A stretch of DNA of 24,156 nt. Source: DASQPR01 sp035263025. Its GTDB lineage: Bacteria > Actinomycetota > Actinomycetes > Mycobacteriales > Micromonosporaceae. Below, piece by piece: positions 14,988-22,710 of this stretch (position 1 is the first letter of the stretch; each line of letters opens with the position of its first letter). The translations under genes and the position numbers were made by a program. The stretch covers positions 1 through 24,156 of the forward strand of contig DATFRR010000011.1 of assembly GCA_035263025.1 (NCBI GenBank), given 5' to 3'. The notes beneath the pieces were generated by a model. It worked only from the letters and a program-made list of their open reading frames with translations, did no database searches and was not told the origin of the DNA.

Positions 14988-15069
14988 CTGCTGACGACTT
15001 GCCCACTTCGACCGGCATCGGGACTCTTGATTCACGACCCCTCGGGGCGATCACGGAAGGAGCCACGCA

Positions 15070-16317
15070 ATGACGCAGGCCATGGATCACCCGAGCGTGG
15101 ATGTCGCCAACGAAACCGTCGATATTGACGAGCTGATCGGTGCCGTCGCACACGACATCGAATCCGATCCGTTCCCGGTCAAGGGACTCGACTACGTACG
15201 GTTCTACGTCGGCAACGCGAAGCAGGCGGCGCACTATTACTCGACCGCGTTCGGCATGACCGCGGTGGCGTACCGCGGACCGGAGCAGGCCGGCGACGTC
15301 GTCGGTGACGCTGCACAGCAGGCCTGCCGCGACCATGCCGAATACGTGTTGGTCAGTGGTTCGGCGCGGTTCGTGTTGGCCGGACCGGTGCACGTGAACG
15401 CGCCGGCGGCGATCCACCACGCGAAGCACGGCGACGGCATCGTGGACATCGCGCTCGAGGTGCCCGACGTCGACAAGGCCTACGCTCATGCGCTCGCTCA
15501 CGGCGCGACCGGACTCGAGGCGCCGCATGACGAGACCGATGGTGACGGCACAGTGCGCATGGCGGCAATCGCGACGTACGGCGAGACACGGCACAGCCTC
15601 GTCGACCGCAGCCGCTACCACGGCACGTTCCTGCCCGGCTTCGTCTCGCGTACGCCGATCGTCGACCGTACGCCCGCCATCGAGGCCGGCGTGCAACCCA
15701 AGCGCTTCTTCCAAGCGGTCGACCACATCGTCGGCAACGTCGAACTCGGCAAGATGGACGAGTGGGTGGAGTTCTACAAGCGCGTCATGGGCTTCACGAA
15801 CATGGCCGAATTCGTCGGCGACGACATCGCGACGGACTACTCCGCACTGATGAGCAAGGTGGTGGCGAACGGCACCCGCAAGGTCAAGTTCCCGCTCAAC
15901 GAGCCCGCGGTCTCGAAGCGCAAGTCGCAGATCGACGAATATCTGGAGTTCTACGGTGGCGCCGGCGCACAGCACGTGGCCGTCGCGACGAACGACATCA
16001 TCCGCACCGTCGACGTGATGCGGGCGGCCGGCGTCGAGTTTCTCGAGACACCGGACAGCTATTACGAGGATCCCGAGTTGCGCGCCCGGATCGGCACGGT
16101 ACGGGTGCCGATCGACGAGTTGCAGTCGCGCAAGATTCTGGTCGATCGCGACGAGGACGGCTACCTGTTGCAGATCTTCACGAAGCCCGTACAGGACCGA
16201 CCGACGGTCTTCTTCGAGTTGATCGAACGGCACGGCTCGCTCGGCTTCGGCAAGGGCAACTTCAAGGCGCTCTTCGAGGCGATCGAGCGGGAGCAAGCGA
16301 AACGCGGAAACCTCTGA
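15070..16317 (+). CDS. hppD: 4-Hydroxyphenylpyruvate dioxygenase
   Basis: A 415-residue Fe(II) enzyme that converts 4-hydroxyphenylpyruvate and O2 to homogentisate and CO2, the second step of tyrosine breakdown. It has two vicinal-oxygen-chelate domains; the C-terminal half carries the iron ligands His219 (VDHIVGN), His302 (AQHVAVAT) and Glu383 (FFELIERHG). GFGKGNFKALFEAIEREQ at the C-terminus is the typical closing helix. HPP-type relatives such as hydroxymandelate synthase share the fold, but the homogentisate genes nearby and the conserved tail favour HppD. The ATG at 15070 has AAGGAG 8 nt upstream. It is likely repressed or activated by the divergent Lrp-type protein. Confidence 0.96.
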   Translation: MTQAMDHPSVDVANETVDIDELIGAVAHDIESDPFPVKGLDYVRFYVGNAKQAAHYYSTAFGMTAVAYRGPEQAGDVVGDAAQQACRDHAEYVLVSGSARFVLAGPVHVNAPAAIHHAKHGDGIVDIALEVPDVDKAYAHALAHGATGLEAPHDETDGDGTVRMAAIATYGETRHSLVDRSRYHGTFLPGFVSRTPIVDRTPAIEAGVQPKRFFQAVDHIVGNVELGKMDEWVEFYKRVMGFTNMAEFVGDDIATDYSALMSKVVANGTRKVKFPLNEPAVSKRKSQIDEYLEFYGGAGAQHVAVATNDIIRTVDVMRAAGVEFLETPDSYYEDPELRARIGTVRVPIDELQSRKILVDRDEDGYLLQIFTKPVQDRPTVFFELIERHGSLGFGKGNFKALFEAIEREQAKRGNL

Positions 16318-16382
16318 CGCGAGCAGGTCACCGTCTCGGCGAGCAAGCCGCACCGCGCGGTCTCGGCGGCCGGCGCGTCGCG

Positions 16383-16400
16383 GGTTACTGTGAGATAACC
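16383..16400. promoter_or_regulatory. Inverted repeat upstream of the DUF2510-RDD gene
   Basis: GGTTA (16383-16387) and TAACC (16396-16400) flank 8 nt, about 42 bp upstream of the -10 at 16443. It may be an operator half-site pair or a relic; the hppD stop is 66 nt before it. Confidence 0.3.
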
Positions 16401-16442
16401 GTGACGCCGAGTTCGAGGCATGTCGCCGCGGACTCTGGCCGG

Positions 16443-16448
16443 TACGCT
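16443..16448 (+). promoter_or_regulatory. -10 box of the DUF2510-RDD/aminotransferase operon
   Basis: TACGCT lies 44 nt before the GTG start at 16493, giving a short leader of about 37 nt that carries the AAGGA ribosome site. The -35 region is weak. Here the gene has a leader, unlike its leaderless neighbours. Confidence 0.45.
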
Positions 16449-16492
16449 TGATCACGCCGTATCGGCGGCCGCGCGGCGGTGAAGGACAACGA

Positions 16493-17656
16493 GTGAGCGA
16501 AATCGCGCCTGGGTGGTATAAGGATCCGGCCGACCCGACGACCCAGCGCTACTGGGACGGCGAGGTGTGGATCGGTGAGCCGCTGCCGGTCGACGCCACA
16601 CCGCCACCCGGCCCACCGGCCGGCACGGCATCCGTACCGACTCGGGCGCCGAACGACGGACGAACAACTGGCGCGGCGCCCGGCGGCATAACCGCGCCCG
16701 GTGCCATTACCGCTCCCCCACCGCACGGTCAGCCGACCAGCCAACCGCCACCCGGCCAGCCCTCGCACACGCCGCCCACCGGGCAACCGCCGGTCGCGCC
16801 GCCGAATGGCCAGGCACCGCCCGGGTGGCCGCCAGCAGGGCAACCGCCACCCGGCCAACCCGGGTGGCCGCCGGCGCCGGGCCGACCGGGCTGGCCCGCT
16901 CCGCCCGGCCAGCAAGGCTGGCCGGCGGGTCGCGGCGCGCCCGGCGCACCGCCGGGATGGCCGGGTGGCTTCCCGCCGATCGCAGGACTGCCCGTGCCAC
17001 GGCCGCACGGCATGGCGCTGGCACCGCTGAGTCGACGCTTTGCCGCGCGGCTGATCGACATCGCCCTCGTTGGTGTGCTTTCCGCTGTCCTGACTAGCTA
17101 CCTCGCGTACCAGTGGTGGCTGGAGACGGCCGACTACTGGCGTCAGGTCTGGCAGGTCGCACAGGCCACGACGAAAGGTAGCCATGTGCCGACCGTGTCG
17201 CCGACGTTGTCCGCTCGCGGCAACTGGTTGCTGCTGGCCATCATGCTGCTCATCATGGCGATCTGGCTGGCGTACGAGGTGCCGAACATCGCGTCCAGTG
17301 GCCAGACACCGGGCAAGCGGCTGATGCGCATCAGGGTGGTCGGGCTCGAGGCGACCACGCCGATCGGCATCCGCCGCGCGATCCGACGCTGGGTGCCCCT
17401 CGGGTTTCCGCTGGCGTTCTGGGGATGTGGCCCGTTTGGTGTGATCGTCGGCGCGCTGCTGCAGTTCTACGACTGCGTTTCACCGACCATCAACCGGCCG
17501 CTGCAGTTGGCCCGCCACGATCGCACCGCGTTCACGGTCGTCGTACGGGTCGGCACCGGCCCGGCCGACGGCGCCGGTGCGGACGGCATGACGAACTCCG
17601 GCGCGACGTCCGGTCGCCCCGGCAACCGAGATACCCCCGCTGGAGGCGCAAGATGA
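16493..17656 (+). CDS. DUF2510 - proline-rich - RDD-domain membrane protein
   Basis: A 387-residue protein. Residues 1-35 are a DUF2510 module, a small beta-fold with the pattern GWYKDPADPTTQRYWDGEVW. Residues about 35-180 are Pro/Gly/Gln/Trp-rich low complexity with repeated PPGQP and PGWP units. An RDD domain follows (RRFAARLIDIALVGVLSAVL, the namesake Arg-Asp pair, then two further hydrophobic helices around LLLAIMLLIMAIWLA and PLAFWGCGPFGVIVGALLQFY), with the GQTPGKRLMRIRVV signature. Start is GTG 16493 with AAGGA 6 nt upstream. The stop overlaps the aminotransferase start by 4 nt (ATGA), so the two are translated together. Function unknown; RDD proteins are proposed transporters in some cases. 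The metabolic neighbourhood hints at, but does not prove, a transport link. Confidence 0.88.
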   Translation: MSEIAPGWYKDPADPTTQRYWDGEVWIGEPLPVDATPPPGPPAGTASVPTRAPNDGRTTGAAPGGITAPGAITAPPPHGQPTSQPPPGQPSHTPPTGQPPVAPPNGQAPPGWPPAGQPPPGQPGWPPAPGRPGWPAPPGQQGWPAGRGAPGAPPGWPGGFPPIAGLPVPRPHGMALAPLSRRFAARLIDIALVGVLSAVLTSYLAYQWWLETADYWRQVWQVAQATTKGSHVPTVSPTLSARGNWLLLAIMLLIMAIWLAYEVPNIASSGQTPGKRLMRIRVVGLEATTPIGIRRAIRRWVPLGFPLAFWGCGPFGVIVGALLQFYDCVSPTINRPLQLARHDRTAFTVVVRVGTGPADGAGADGMTNSGATSGRPGNRDTPAGGAR

Positions 17657-18708
17657 CCCGGCTCACCCGCCCGGATCTCGACCGGTTGCCGAGCTACATT
17701 CCCGGACGCGCGATCCCCGGCGCGATCAAATTGGCCAGCAACGAGGTGCCCTACGGGCCGTTGCCCGGCGTCGTCGAAGCGATCGCGGAGGCTGCCGCCC
17801 ACACTCACCGTTACCCCGACATGGGGGTCGTCGCCCTCCGCGACAAACTCGCCGAGCACTACGGCGTGCCGGCCGAGCGCGTCGGCACCGGCTGCGGCTC
17901 GGTGGCGATGGCCGAGCATCTCGCGCGTGCGACGTGCGGCACCGGCGATCAGATTCTGTATTCGTGGCGCTCGTTCGAGGCGTACCCGATCATCGCGGCG
18001 ACCACCGGCGCGGCGAGCCTGCAGGTGCCCAACACCGCGGCACACGGCCATGACTTGGACGCGATGGCCGCGGCGGTCACCGACCGCACGCGCCTCATCC
18101 TGGTCTGCAACCCCAACAACCCCACGGGTACGTCGTTGCGGAGCGCCGAGATCGATCGGTTCCTCGATGCGCTACCCGGCAACGTGCTCGTCGTCTTCGA
18201 CGAGGCATACCGCGAGTTCGTCACCGACGCGGACGTGCCGGACGCCATGGAGCGCTACCAGGACCGGCCGAACGTCGTCGTGTTGCGCACGCTGTCGAAG
18301 GCATGGGGAATGGCGGGCCTGCGCGTCGGCGTGATCGTCGGCTCCCCCGACGTCGTCGCCACGGTACGGAAGGTCATCACGCCGTTCTCCACGTCGAGCG
18401 TCGCGCAGGCCGCCGCCATGACAGCGCTCGACCAGGTCGACGAGATGCAGCGCCGCGCCGCGCTCGTGATCTCCGAACGCGGTCGCGTGCTGGACGCCGT
18501 GCGTCAGCTCGTCCCGGACGTTCCCGGCAGCCAGGCGAACTTCGTCTGGCTGCCGCTCGGCGAGGGTTCCGCTGCGTTCGGCGCGTCATGTGAGGCGGAA
18601 GGCGTGATCGTACGAGCGTTCCCGGGCGACGGCGTACGCGTGACGATCGGTACGCCCGAGGAGAACGACGCGTTCCTCGCCGCCGCCCAGAAGGCACTCA
18701 GTCGCTGA
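17653..18708 (+). CDS. HisC-like class I/II aminotransferase, probably aromatic amino acid aminotransferase
   Basis: A 351-residue PLP-dependent enzyme of the histidinol-phosphate aminotransferase family. Visible are LASNEVPYGP at the start, RYPDMGVVALRDKLAEHYGV, CNPNNPTGT, VVFDEAYREFV and TLSKAWGMAGLRVG with the PLP lysine Lys216. In actinomycetes this subfamily (HisC2/Pat) often works on phenylalanine and tyrosine. Placement between hppD and fah, with no other his genes here, supports tyrosine/4-hydroxyphenylpyruvate interconversion (inference). The ATG at 17653 has GGAGG 6 nt upstream and overlaps the RDD gene stop by 4 nt. Its last 11 bases overlap the 3' end of the convergent pseudokinase gene. 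The alternative is a genuine HisC. Confidence 0.88.
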   Translation: MTRLTRPDLDRLPSYIPGRAIPGAIKLASNEVPYGPLPGVVEAIAEAAAHTHRYPDMGVVALRDKLAEHYGVPAERVGTGCGSVAMAEHLARATCGTGDQILYSWRSFEAYPIIAATTGAASLQVPNTAAHGHDLDAMAAAVTDRTRLILVCNPNNPTGTSLRSAEIDRFLDALPGNVLVVFDEAYREFVTDADVPDAMERYQDRPNVVVLRTLSKAWGMAGLRVGVIVGSPDVVATVRKVITPFSTSSVAQAAAMTALDQVDEMQRRAALVISERGRVLDAVRQLVPDVPGSQANFVWLPLGEGSAAFGASCEAEGVIVRAFPGDGVRVTIGTPEENDAFLAAAQKALSR

Positions 18709-21268
18709 CCGCGTCGTCCTCCCTGCGCCGGCCAACGTAGACCAGCACGCTGCCGACCAGCACCAACCCGAACGCGACCGCGCCCATCAGCCGGATGGGG
18801 TGCGACGGCCCGGTCTGCGGCAACGACGGCGGCGGTCCGGCCTGGCTCGACGACGATCCGCCCGACGGCTGACCGCCACCTTCGGATCCGCTTGCCGACG
18901 GCTGGCCAGCACCCGCTGAGGCGCTCGGGCCGCCACTAGCCACCGGCCCGCCGCCCGCGCTCGGCCCGGCGCTCGCGCTCGGGAATCCTGCCGACGCCGT
19001 GGACTGCTGCGAGGACGGCGTCGATTCCTGCGCCACCGGTGTTGGCCCCTTGGACGGTCCGCCCAACACCCACAGGATGATGCCAATGATCGCGATGATG
19101 AGAATCAGCGTGCCGATGCCGAACCACCATGGATGGCGGCGGTAGACGGGACCGGCCGGCTTGTGAGTCGCAACGGCGGCGCCGAGTGCGCCCGCGCCGA
19201 CACCCACCGCGGCCGCCTCAGGACCGCCAGCTCCGACGGCCGCGATGCCGGCACCGACAAGCGCGCCGGCAGCCACCGCGGCCACCACGCCGATGTCGGT
19301 CTCTTCGGTCTCGGTGGTCTCCTCGAGGATCGCGACCGACTCCTTGACCTCGGCGTCCTCGACGACCGCACCAGCGGCAGCCGCGCCGACCAGAACACCG
19401 CCCGCGGCGGCGCCCGCCTCGACGAGATCCTCCTCAGCCGCACCGGCGACCACGGCCTCCTCGACGACGTCCTCCTCGACCACCGTGGTGGTGGTTGTGG
19501 TGACCGTTTCGCGGATCACAGCCTCTTCTGCGACTGCCTCCTCGGCCACCGCGCCCGCGACGACCGCACCGGCAACCGCGCCCACTGCACCCGCGGCGAC
19601 GACGTCGCCGGTCGAGGTTTCGGCGACGGCGGCCTCGTCGACCGCGGCCGCCTCGACGAGATCCTCCTCGACCACCGTGGTGGTGGTTGTGGTGACCGTT
19701 TCGCGGATCACGGCCTCTTCTGCGACAGCCTCCTCGGCTACCGCGCCCGCGACGACCGCACCGGCTACCGCGCCAGCGGCGCCCGCGGCCACGACTTCCT
19801 CGGTCGACGCGTCGGCCTCCTGCACGGCCGCGGCCGCGACGACCTCCTCTTCGACCGAGACGGTCGTCGTCTCGGCCACGACCGTCTCGGTGGCGACCTC
19901 CTCGGTTGATGCCTCCGCCACGACCGCGTCCGCCGCGGCCACACCTTCGACGGCACCGCCGGCCTCGGCGGCACTGTCAGCGGCATCCCCGGCCGCGGCC
20001 ACCTCGGCGGTCGACGTCTCGTCGGCCGACTCTTCGCGCTTGTCCTCTTCCACCACGGCTCCTTCGACGATGCTGCCGGCCGCGACGATCTCCGCGGTGT
20101 CGGCGCTGGATGCGCTCGTTACTGTTTCGCTTTCGGTGACACCAGCTGCGGTGGCCGCTTCGCCGATCGCCACCAGGCGCTCGATCTCCGCAACCGCGGC
20201 CTCTTCTTCCTCGGTCAGCTCCTCGTCGACGGCGGCAGCGGCCATCGCGGCCGACTCGGCGGCGTCGCGCATGCTCGCCAACTCGACGATCTCGGTCGCC
20301 TCCACGACCACGGCCGCGGCGTCGCCGTTCGAGTCGTGTCGCGCTGGCGACGGCTCGGCAGCGGCGTAGAAGTCGTCGTTCGACACGTCCTCCACATCGC
20401 GTCCACCGAGCGACTCGGCCACGCCAGCGGCGCCGAATGGCAGCGCCAGCAACTCGACACGCTGTGCGATCAGACCTCGGCCGCGATCCTTCCAATCCCG
20501 GCCGTATTCGGCGATCGCCACGGTCTCCACGAGTTCCAGCAGCGGCGCGGCGTCCAAACGCGACTCGGCGTTCTTCGCCATGCCGACTCGTACGACGTCA
20601 TGCAGCGGCGATGGCACGCCGTCGAGCCGAATGTCCTCGTCCTCGTGCCGACGACGCAGCGCCGCCACGTCGGTCTCTTCCCAGTAGGGCGGCTCGCCGG
20701 CCAGCGTCTCGACCAGCATGACCGTGGCCGCGTAGACATCGGCGTGCGTGCTCGGCGGTTCGCGCCACGCCTCGGGTGCCAGGTAGACACCGGTCGCGAC
20801 GGTCGCGGCACGTGGTCGCCAGCGCACCGCACCGGCGTTCGTCATCAGCGCGTGACCGTCGGCGTCGACGAGCACGTTCTCCGGACACACCTCACCGTGT
20901 ACGAGTTCCAACTCGTGTGCGTACGCCAAGCCGGCCAGTACGTCGCGATAAAGCAGCAGCGCGGGCTCCGGCCCGAGCGCACCGTGATCGCGGATCAGCG
21001 CACGCAACGACGGTCCATTAACGGCATCCATCACAATTGCGGCATGCCCGGAGTCCTCCGCGAATTCCCGAATTCGGACGAAATAGTCAGCGGAAAGCGC
21101 GCGCAATTCTCCGACCGCGTCGCGCGCCACCGAAATCGACTCCGCGTCGACCGCCAGTTCCTTGACGACAACCAGCCCACCGGAGGACTCCTGTTGCGCC
21201 AGCACCACGCGACCGCCCTCGCTGTCGAGGTCGAAGCGGTGCCGGTATCCGGGAACCTCCCAGGCCAT
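18698..21268 (-). CDS. Transmembrane pseudokinase with acidic repeats and a C-terminal LPQTG wall-sorting signal
   Basis: An 856-residue protein. Residues about 10-260 follow the Ser/Thr kinase fold: Lys36 in VVVKEL, the YLAPEAW and ADVYAATVMLVETLAGEPPYW landmarks. The catalytic loop is HGEVCPEN (residues 124-131) in place of HRDxKPxN, and the DFG site reads TNAG (Asn144), so the catalytic Asp, Lys and metal Asp are missing: a pseudokinase. Residues about 300-655 are Ala/Val/Glu-rich with two 64-residue repeats holding hexa-Thr runs. A Gly/Ala stretch (658-700) leads to a hydrophobic helix (about 714-737, GTLILIIAIIGIILWVLGG), a Ser/Gly/Pro linker, LPQTG (816-820), a second helix and RRRE. 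The ATG at 21268 has GGAGG 5 nt upstream; the longer frame from 21358 has none. Confidence 0.88.
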   Translation of the reverse strand: MAWEVPGYRHRFDLDSEGGRVVLAQQESSGGLVVVKELAVDAESISVARDAVGELRALSADYFVRIREFAEDSGHAAIVMDAVNGPSLRALIRDHGALGPEPALLLYRDVLAGLAYAHELELVHGEVCPENVLVDADGHALMTNAGAVRWRPRAATVATGVYLAPEAWREPPSTHADVYAATVMLVETLAGEPPYWEETDVAALRRRHEDEDIRLDGVPSPLHDVVRVGMAKNAESRLDAAPLLELVETVAIAEYGRDWKDRGRGLIAQRVELLALPFGAAGVAESLGGRDVEDVSNDDFYAAAEPSPARHDSNGDAAAVVVEATEIVELASMRDAAESAAMAAAAVDEELTEEEEAAVAEIERLVAIGEAATAAGVTESETVTSASSADTAEIVAAGSIVEGAVVEEDKREESADETSTAEVAAAGDAADSAAEAGGAVEGVAAADAVVAEASTEEVATETVVAETTTVSVEEEVVAAAAVQEADASTEEVVAAGAAGAVAGAVVAGAVAEEAVAEEAVIRETVTTTTTTVVEEDLVEAAAVDEAAVAETSTGDVVAAGAVGAVAGAVVAGAVAEEAVAEEAVIRETVTTTTTTVVEEDVVEEAVVAGAAEEDLVEAGAAAGGVLVGAAAAGAVVEDAEVKESVAILEETTETEETDIGVVAAVAAGALVGAGIAAVGAGGPEAAAVGVGAGALGAAVATHKPAGPVYRRHPWWFGIGTLILIIAIIGIILWVLGGPSKGPTPVAQESTPSSQQSTASAGFPSASAGPSAGGGPVASGGPSASAGAGQPSASGSEGGGQPSGGSSSSQAGPPPSLPQTGPSHPIRLMGAVAFGLVLVGSVLVYVGRRREDDAVSD
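19470..19794 (-). repeat. 192-bp-period internal duplication in the pseudokinase gene
   Basis: Positions 19470-19602 and 19662-19794 are near-identical at the DNA level, offset 192 bp (64 codons, in frame). Each copy encodes GAVAGAVVAGAVAEE, a VIRETV segment, six threonines, then VVEED. The few differences are single-base, which suggests recent duplication or ongoing recombination. Confidence 0.9.
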
Positions 21269-21328
21269 ACGTACCTCCGCCGAGGGCGCCATCCATAGTG
21301 GAGCGCGCGCCACCCCGGCGCGAACGCC

Positions 21329-21352
21329 CGCACAGGATACGCATTCTGTGCG
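21329..21352. promoter_or_regulatory. 24-bp inverted repeat over the pseudokinase promoter
   Basis: CGCACAG (21329-21335) and CTGTGCG (21346-21352) are perfect inverted copies with a 10-nt spacer. On the minus strand the spacer edge holds TATCCT (21334-21339), a good -10, about 65 nt before the start codon. It looks like an operator overlapping the promoter. Confidence 0.5.
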
Positions 21353-21409
21353 CCACATTCACCCGCCGAATTGGTCCGTATTACGACGGCCGATCGTTCA
21401 CGCATGAAC

Positions 21410-21453
21410 CGACATTTACCGGGAGCCCGACATTTCGCGTCGACATTATGTCG
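21410..21453. repeat. CGACATT repeats and a 13-bp palindrome in the fah-pseudokinase spacer
   Basis: CGACATT occurs at 21410-21416, 21428-21434 and 21441-21447. The last is part of the perfect 13-bp palindrome CGACATTATGTCG (21441-21453). They lie between the fah stop (21499) and the pseudokinase promoter and could be binding sites; the palindrome makes only a weak 4-bp hairpin, so a terminator is unlikely. Confidence 0.35.
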
Positions 21454-21498
21454 CGAATTCGCGGTAGAACGGGTGCCACTGTCGCATCGAATACGCCG

Positions 21499-22710
21499 CT
21501 ACCAGCGCGCGGGACGTATCGTGCCGACGACGTCGCCGAGTGCGACGTTCGTGCCGTCCGGACCGGGTGCGACGGCGGAAAGCACGACCGTGTCACCGTC
21601 CAGAAGGAACCCGCGCGTCGCTCCATCGTCGAGCGTCACCGGTTCGGTGCCGTTCCACGTACGTTCGAGGAACGACCCGGTCTCGTCGCGGCGCGGTCCG
21701 GACACCGTACCCGAGGCGTAGAGATCGCCGGTGCGCAGCGACGCGCCGTTGACAGTCATGTGCGCGAGCTGTTGCGCCGGCGTCCAGTAGAGCGTCGCGA
21801 AGGGCGGCCGCGACACGACCGTGCCGTTCCACGACACGCTGATCGCGAGGTCGTACCCGTGCCGGCCCGGGTCGTCGAGATATGCCACTGCCGGCGGATC
21901 CTGCGGTGGCGCCGGGATCCGGGCAGCAGCCAACGCGTCCACCGGCAGCACCCACGCGGAGATCGACGTGGCGAACGACTTGCCCAGGAATGGTCCGAGC
22001 GGGACGGTCTCGAAGGCCTGGATGTCGCGTGCCGACCAGTCGTTGAGCAGCACGACACCGAAGACGTGGTCCGCGAAGGCGGTGACGTCGACGCGATCGC
22101 CGTGCCGCGACGGGACACCGACCACGAAACCGACCTCCGCCTCGATGTCGAGCCGCACGGAAGGTCCGTACGTCACGTCGTCGCCGTCGCGCCGCAGCCC
22201 GCACGGCCGCACGACCTCCGTACCGCTGACCACGACCGTTCCGGCGCGGCCGTGGTAGCCGATCGGCAGATGCTTCCAGTTCGGCGTGAGCGGCGGCTGT
22301 CCCGGGCGGAAGATCTGCCCGACGTTGCGGGCGTGATGCTCCGACGAGTAGAAGTCCACATAGTCCGCGACCTCGAACGGCAACCGCATCTCGACGTCGG
22401 CCAGCGGCACCAGCAACGGTTCGACCGCCGGCTGGGCGGCCGCGGACGTCACCAACGAGACGATCGCGGCCCGCACCCGCTGCCACGTCGGTCGGCCGGT
22501 CGCCAGGAACGCGTTGAGCGTCGGGGGCGCGAACACGCCGCCGGCGTCGATCAGACCGGCCCGCTCGGCGGCGGCAAGGTCAAGGACGAAGTCACCGACG
22601 CGTACCCCGATCGTCGGCGCGCCGCCAGCATGGACGAATACGCCGTACGGCAGGGTCTGCACGCCGTACGGGGAGCCGTCGGCACCCGGTACCCAGCTCG
22701 TGGCGGTCAC
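21499..22710 (-). CDS. fahA: Fumarylacetoacetase
   Basis: A 403-residue enzyme cleaving fumarylacetoacetate to fumarate and acetoacetate, the last step of homogentisate breakdown. It has the SH3-like N-terminal domain (LPYGVFVHAGGAPTIGVRVGDFVLDL) and the FAH catalytic fold: DFYSSEHHARNVG, PIGYHGRAGTVVVSG, metal ligands in LDIEAEVGFVVG (Glu-x-Glu) and LLNDWSARDIQAFE, then GKSFATSISAWVLP and a C-terminal TGDLYASGTVSGP. Length and motifs match the full-length eukaryote-like FahA, not the small FahA-like hydrolases. The GTG at 22710 overlaps the upstream gene stop by 4 nt (GTGA), so translation is coupled; the longer open frame to 23028 lies inside that gene and is not real. Confidence 0.94.
   Translation of the reverse strand: MTATSWVPGADGSPYGVQTLPYGVFVHAGGAPTIGVRVGDFVLDLAAAERAGLIDAGGVFAPPTLNAFLATGRPTWQRVRAAIVSLVTSAAAQPAVEPLLVPLADVEMRLPFEVADYVDFYSSEHHARNVGQIFRPGQPPLTPNWKHLPIGYHGRAGTVVVSGTEVVRPCGLRRDGDDVTYGPSVRLDIEAEVGFVVGVPSRHGDRVDVTAFADHVFGVVLLNDWSARDIQAFETVPLGPFLGKSFATSISAWVLPVDALAAARIPAPPQDPPAVAYLDDPGRHGYDLAISVSWNGTVVSRPPFATLYWTPAQQLAHMTVNGASLRTGDLYASGTVSGPRRDETGSFLERTWNGTEPVTLDDGATRGFLLDGDTVVLSAVAPGPDGTNVALGDVVGTIRPARW

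Noticed and set aside
16600..16990. Repetitive GC-rich DNA resembling a tandem array or CRISPR
   Set aside because: It is the in-frame Pro/Gly/Trp-rich linker of the RDD protein; units are irregular and there are no spacers.
18698..21268. Active Ser/Thr protein kinase of the PASTA/PknB type
   Set aside because: Catalytic Asp and Lys of the HRDxK loop and the DFG Asp are replaced, and there are no PASTA repeats outside.
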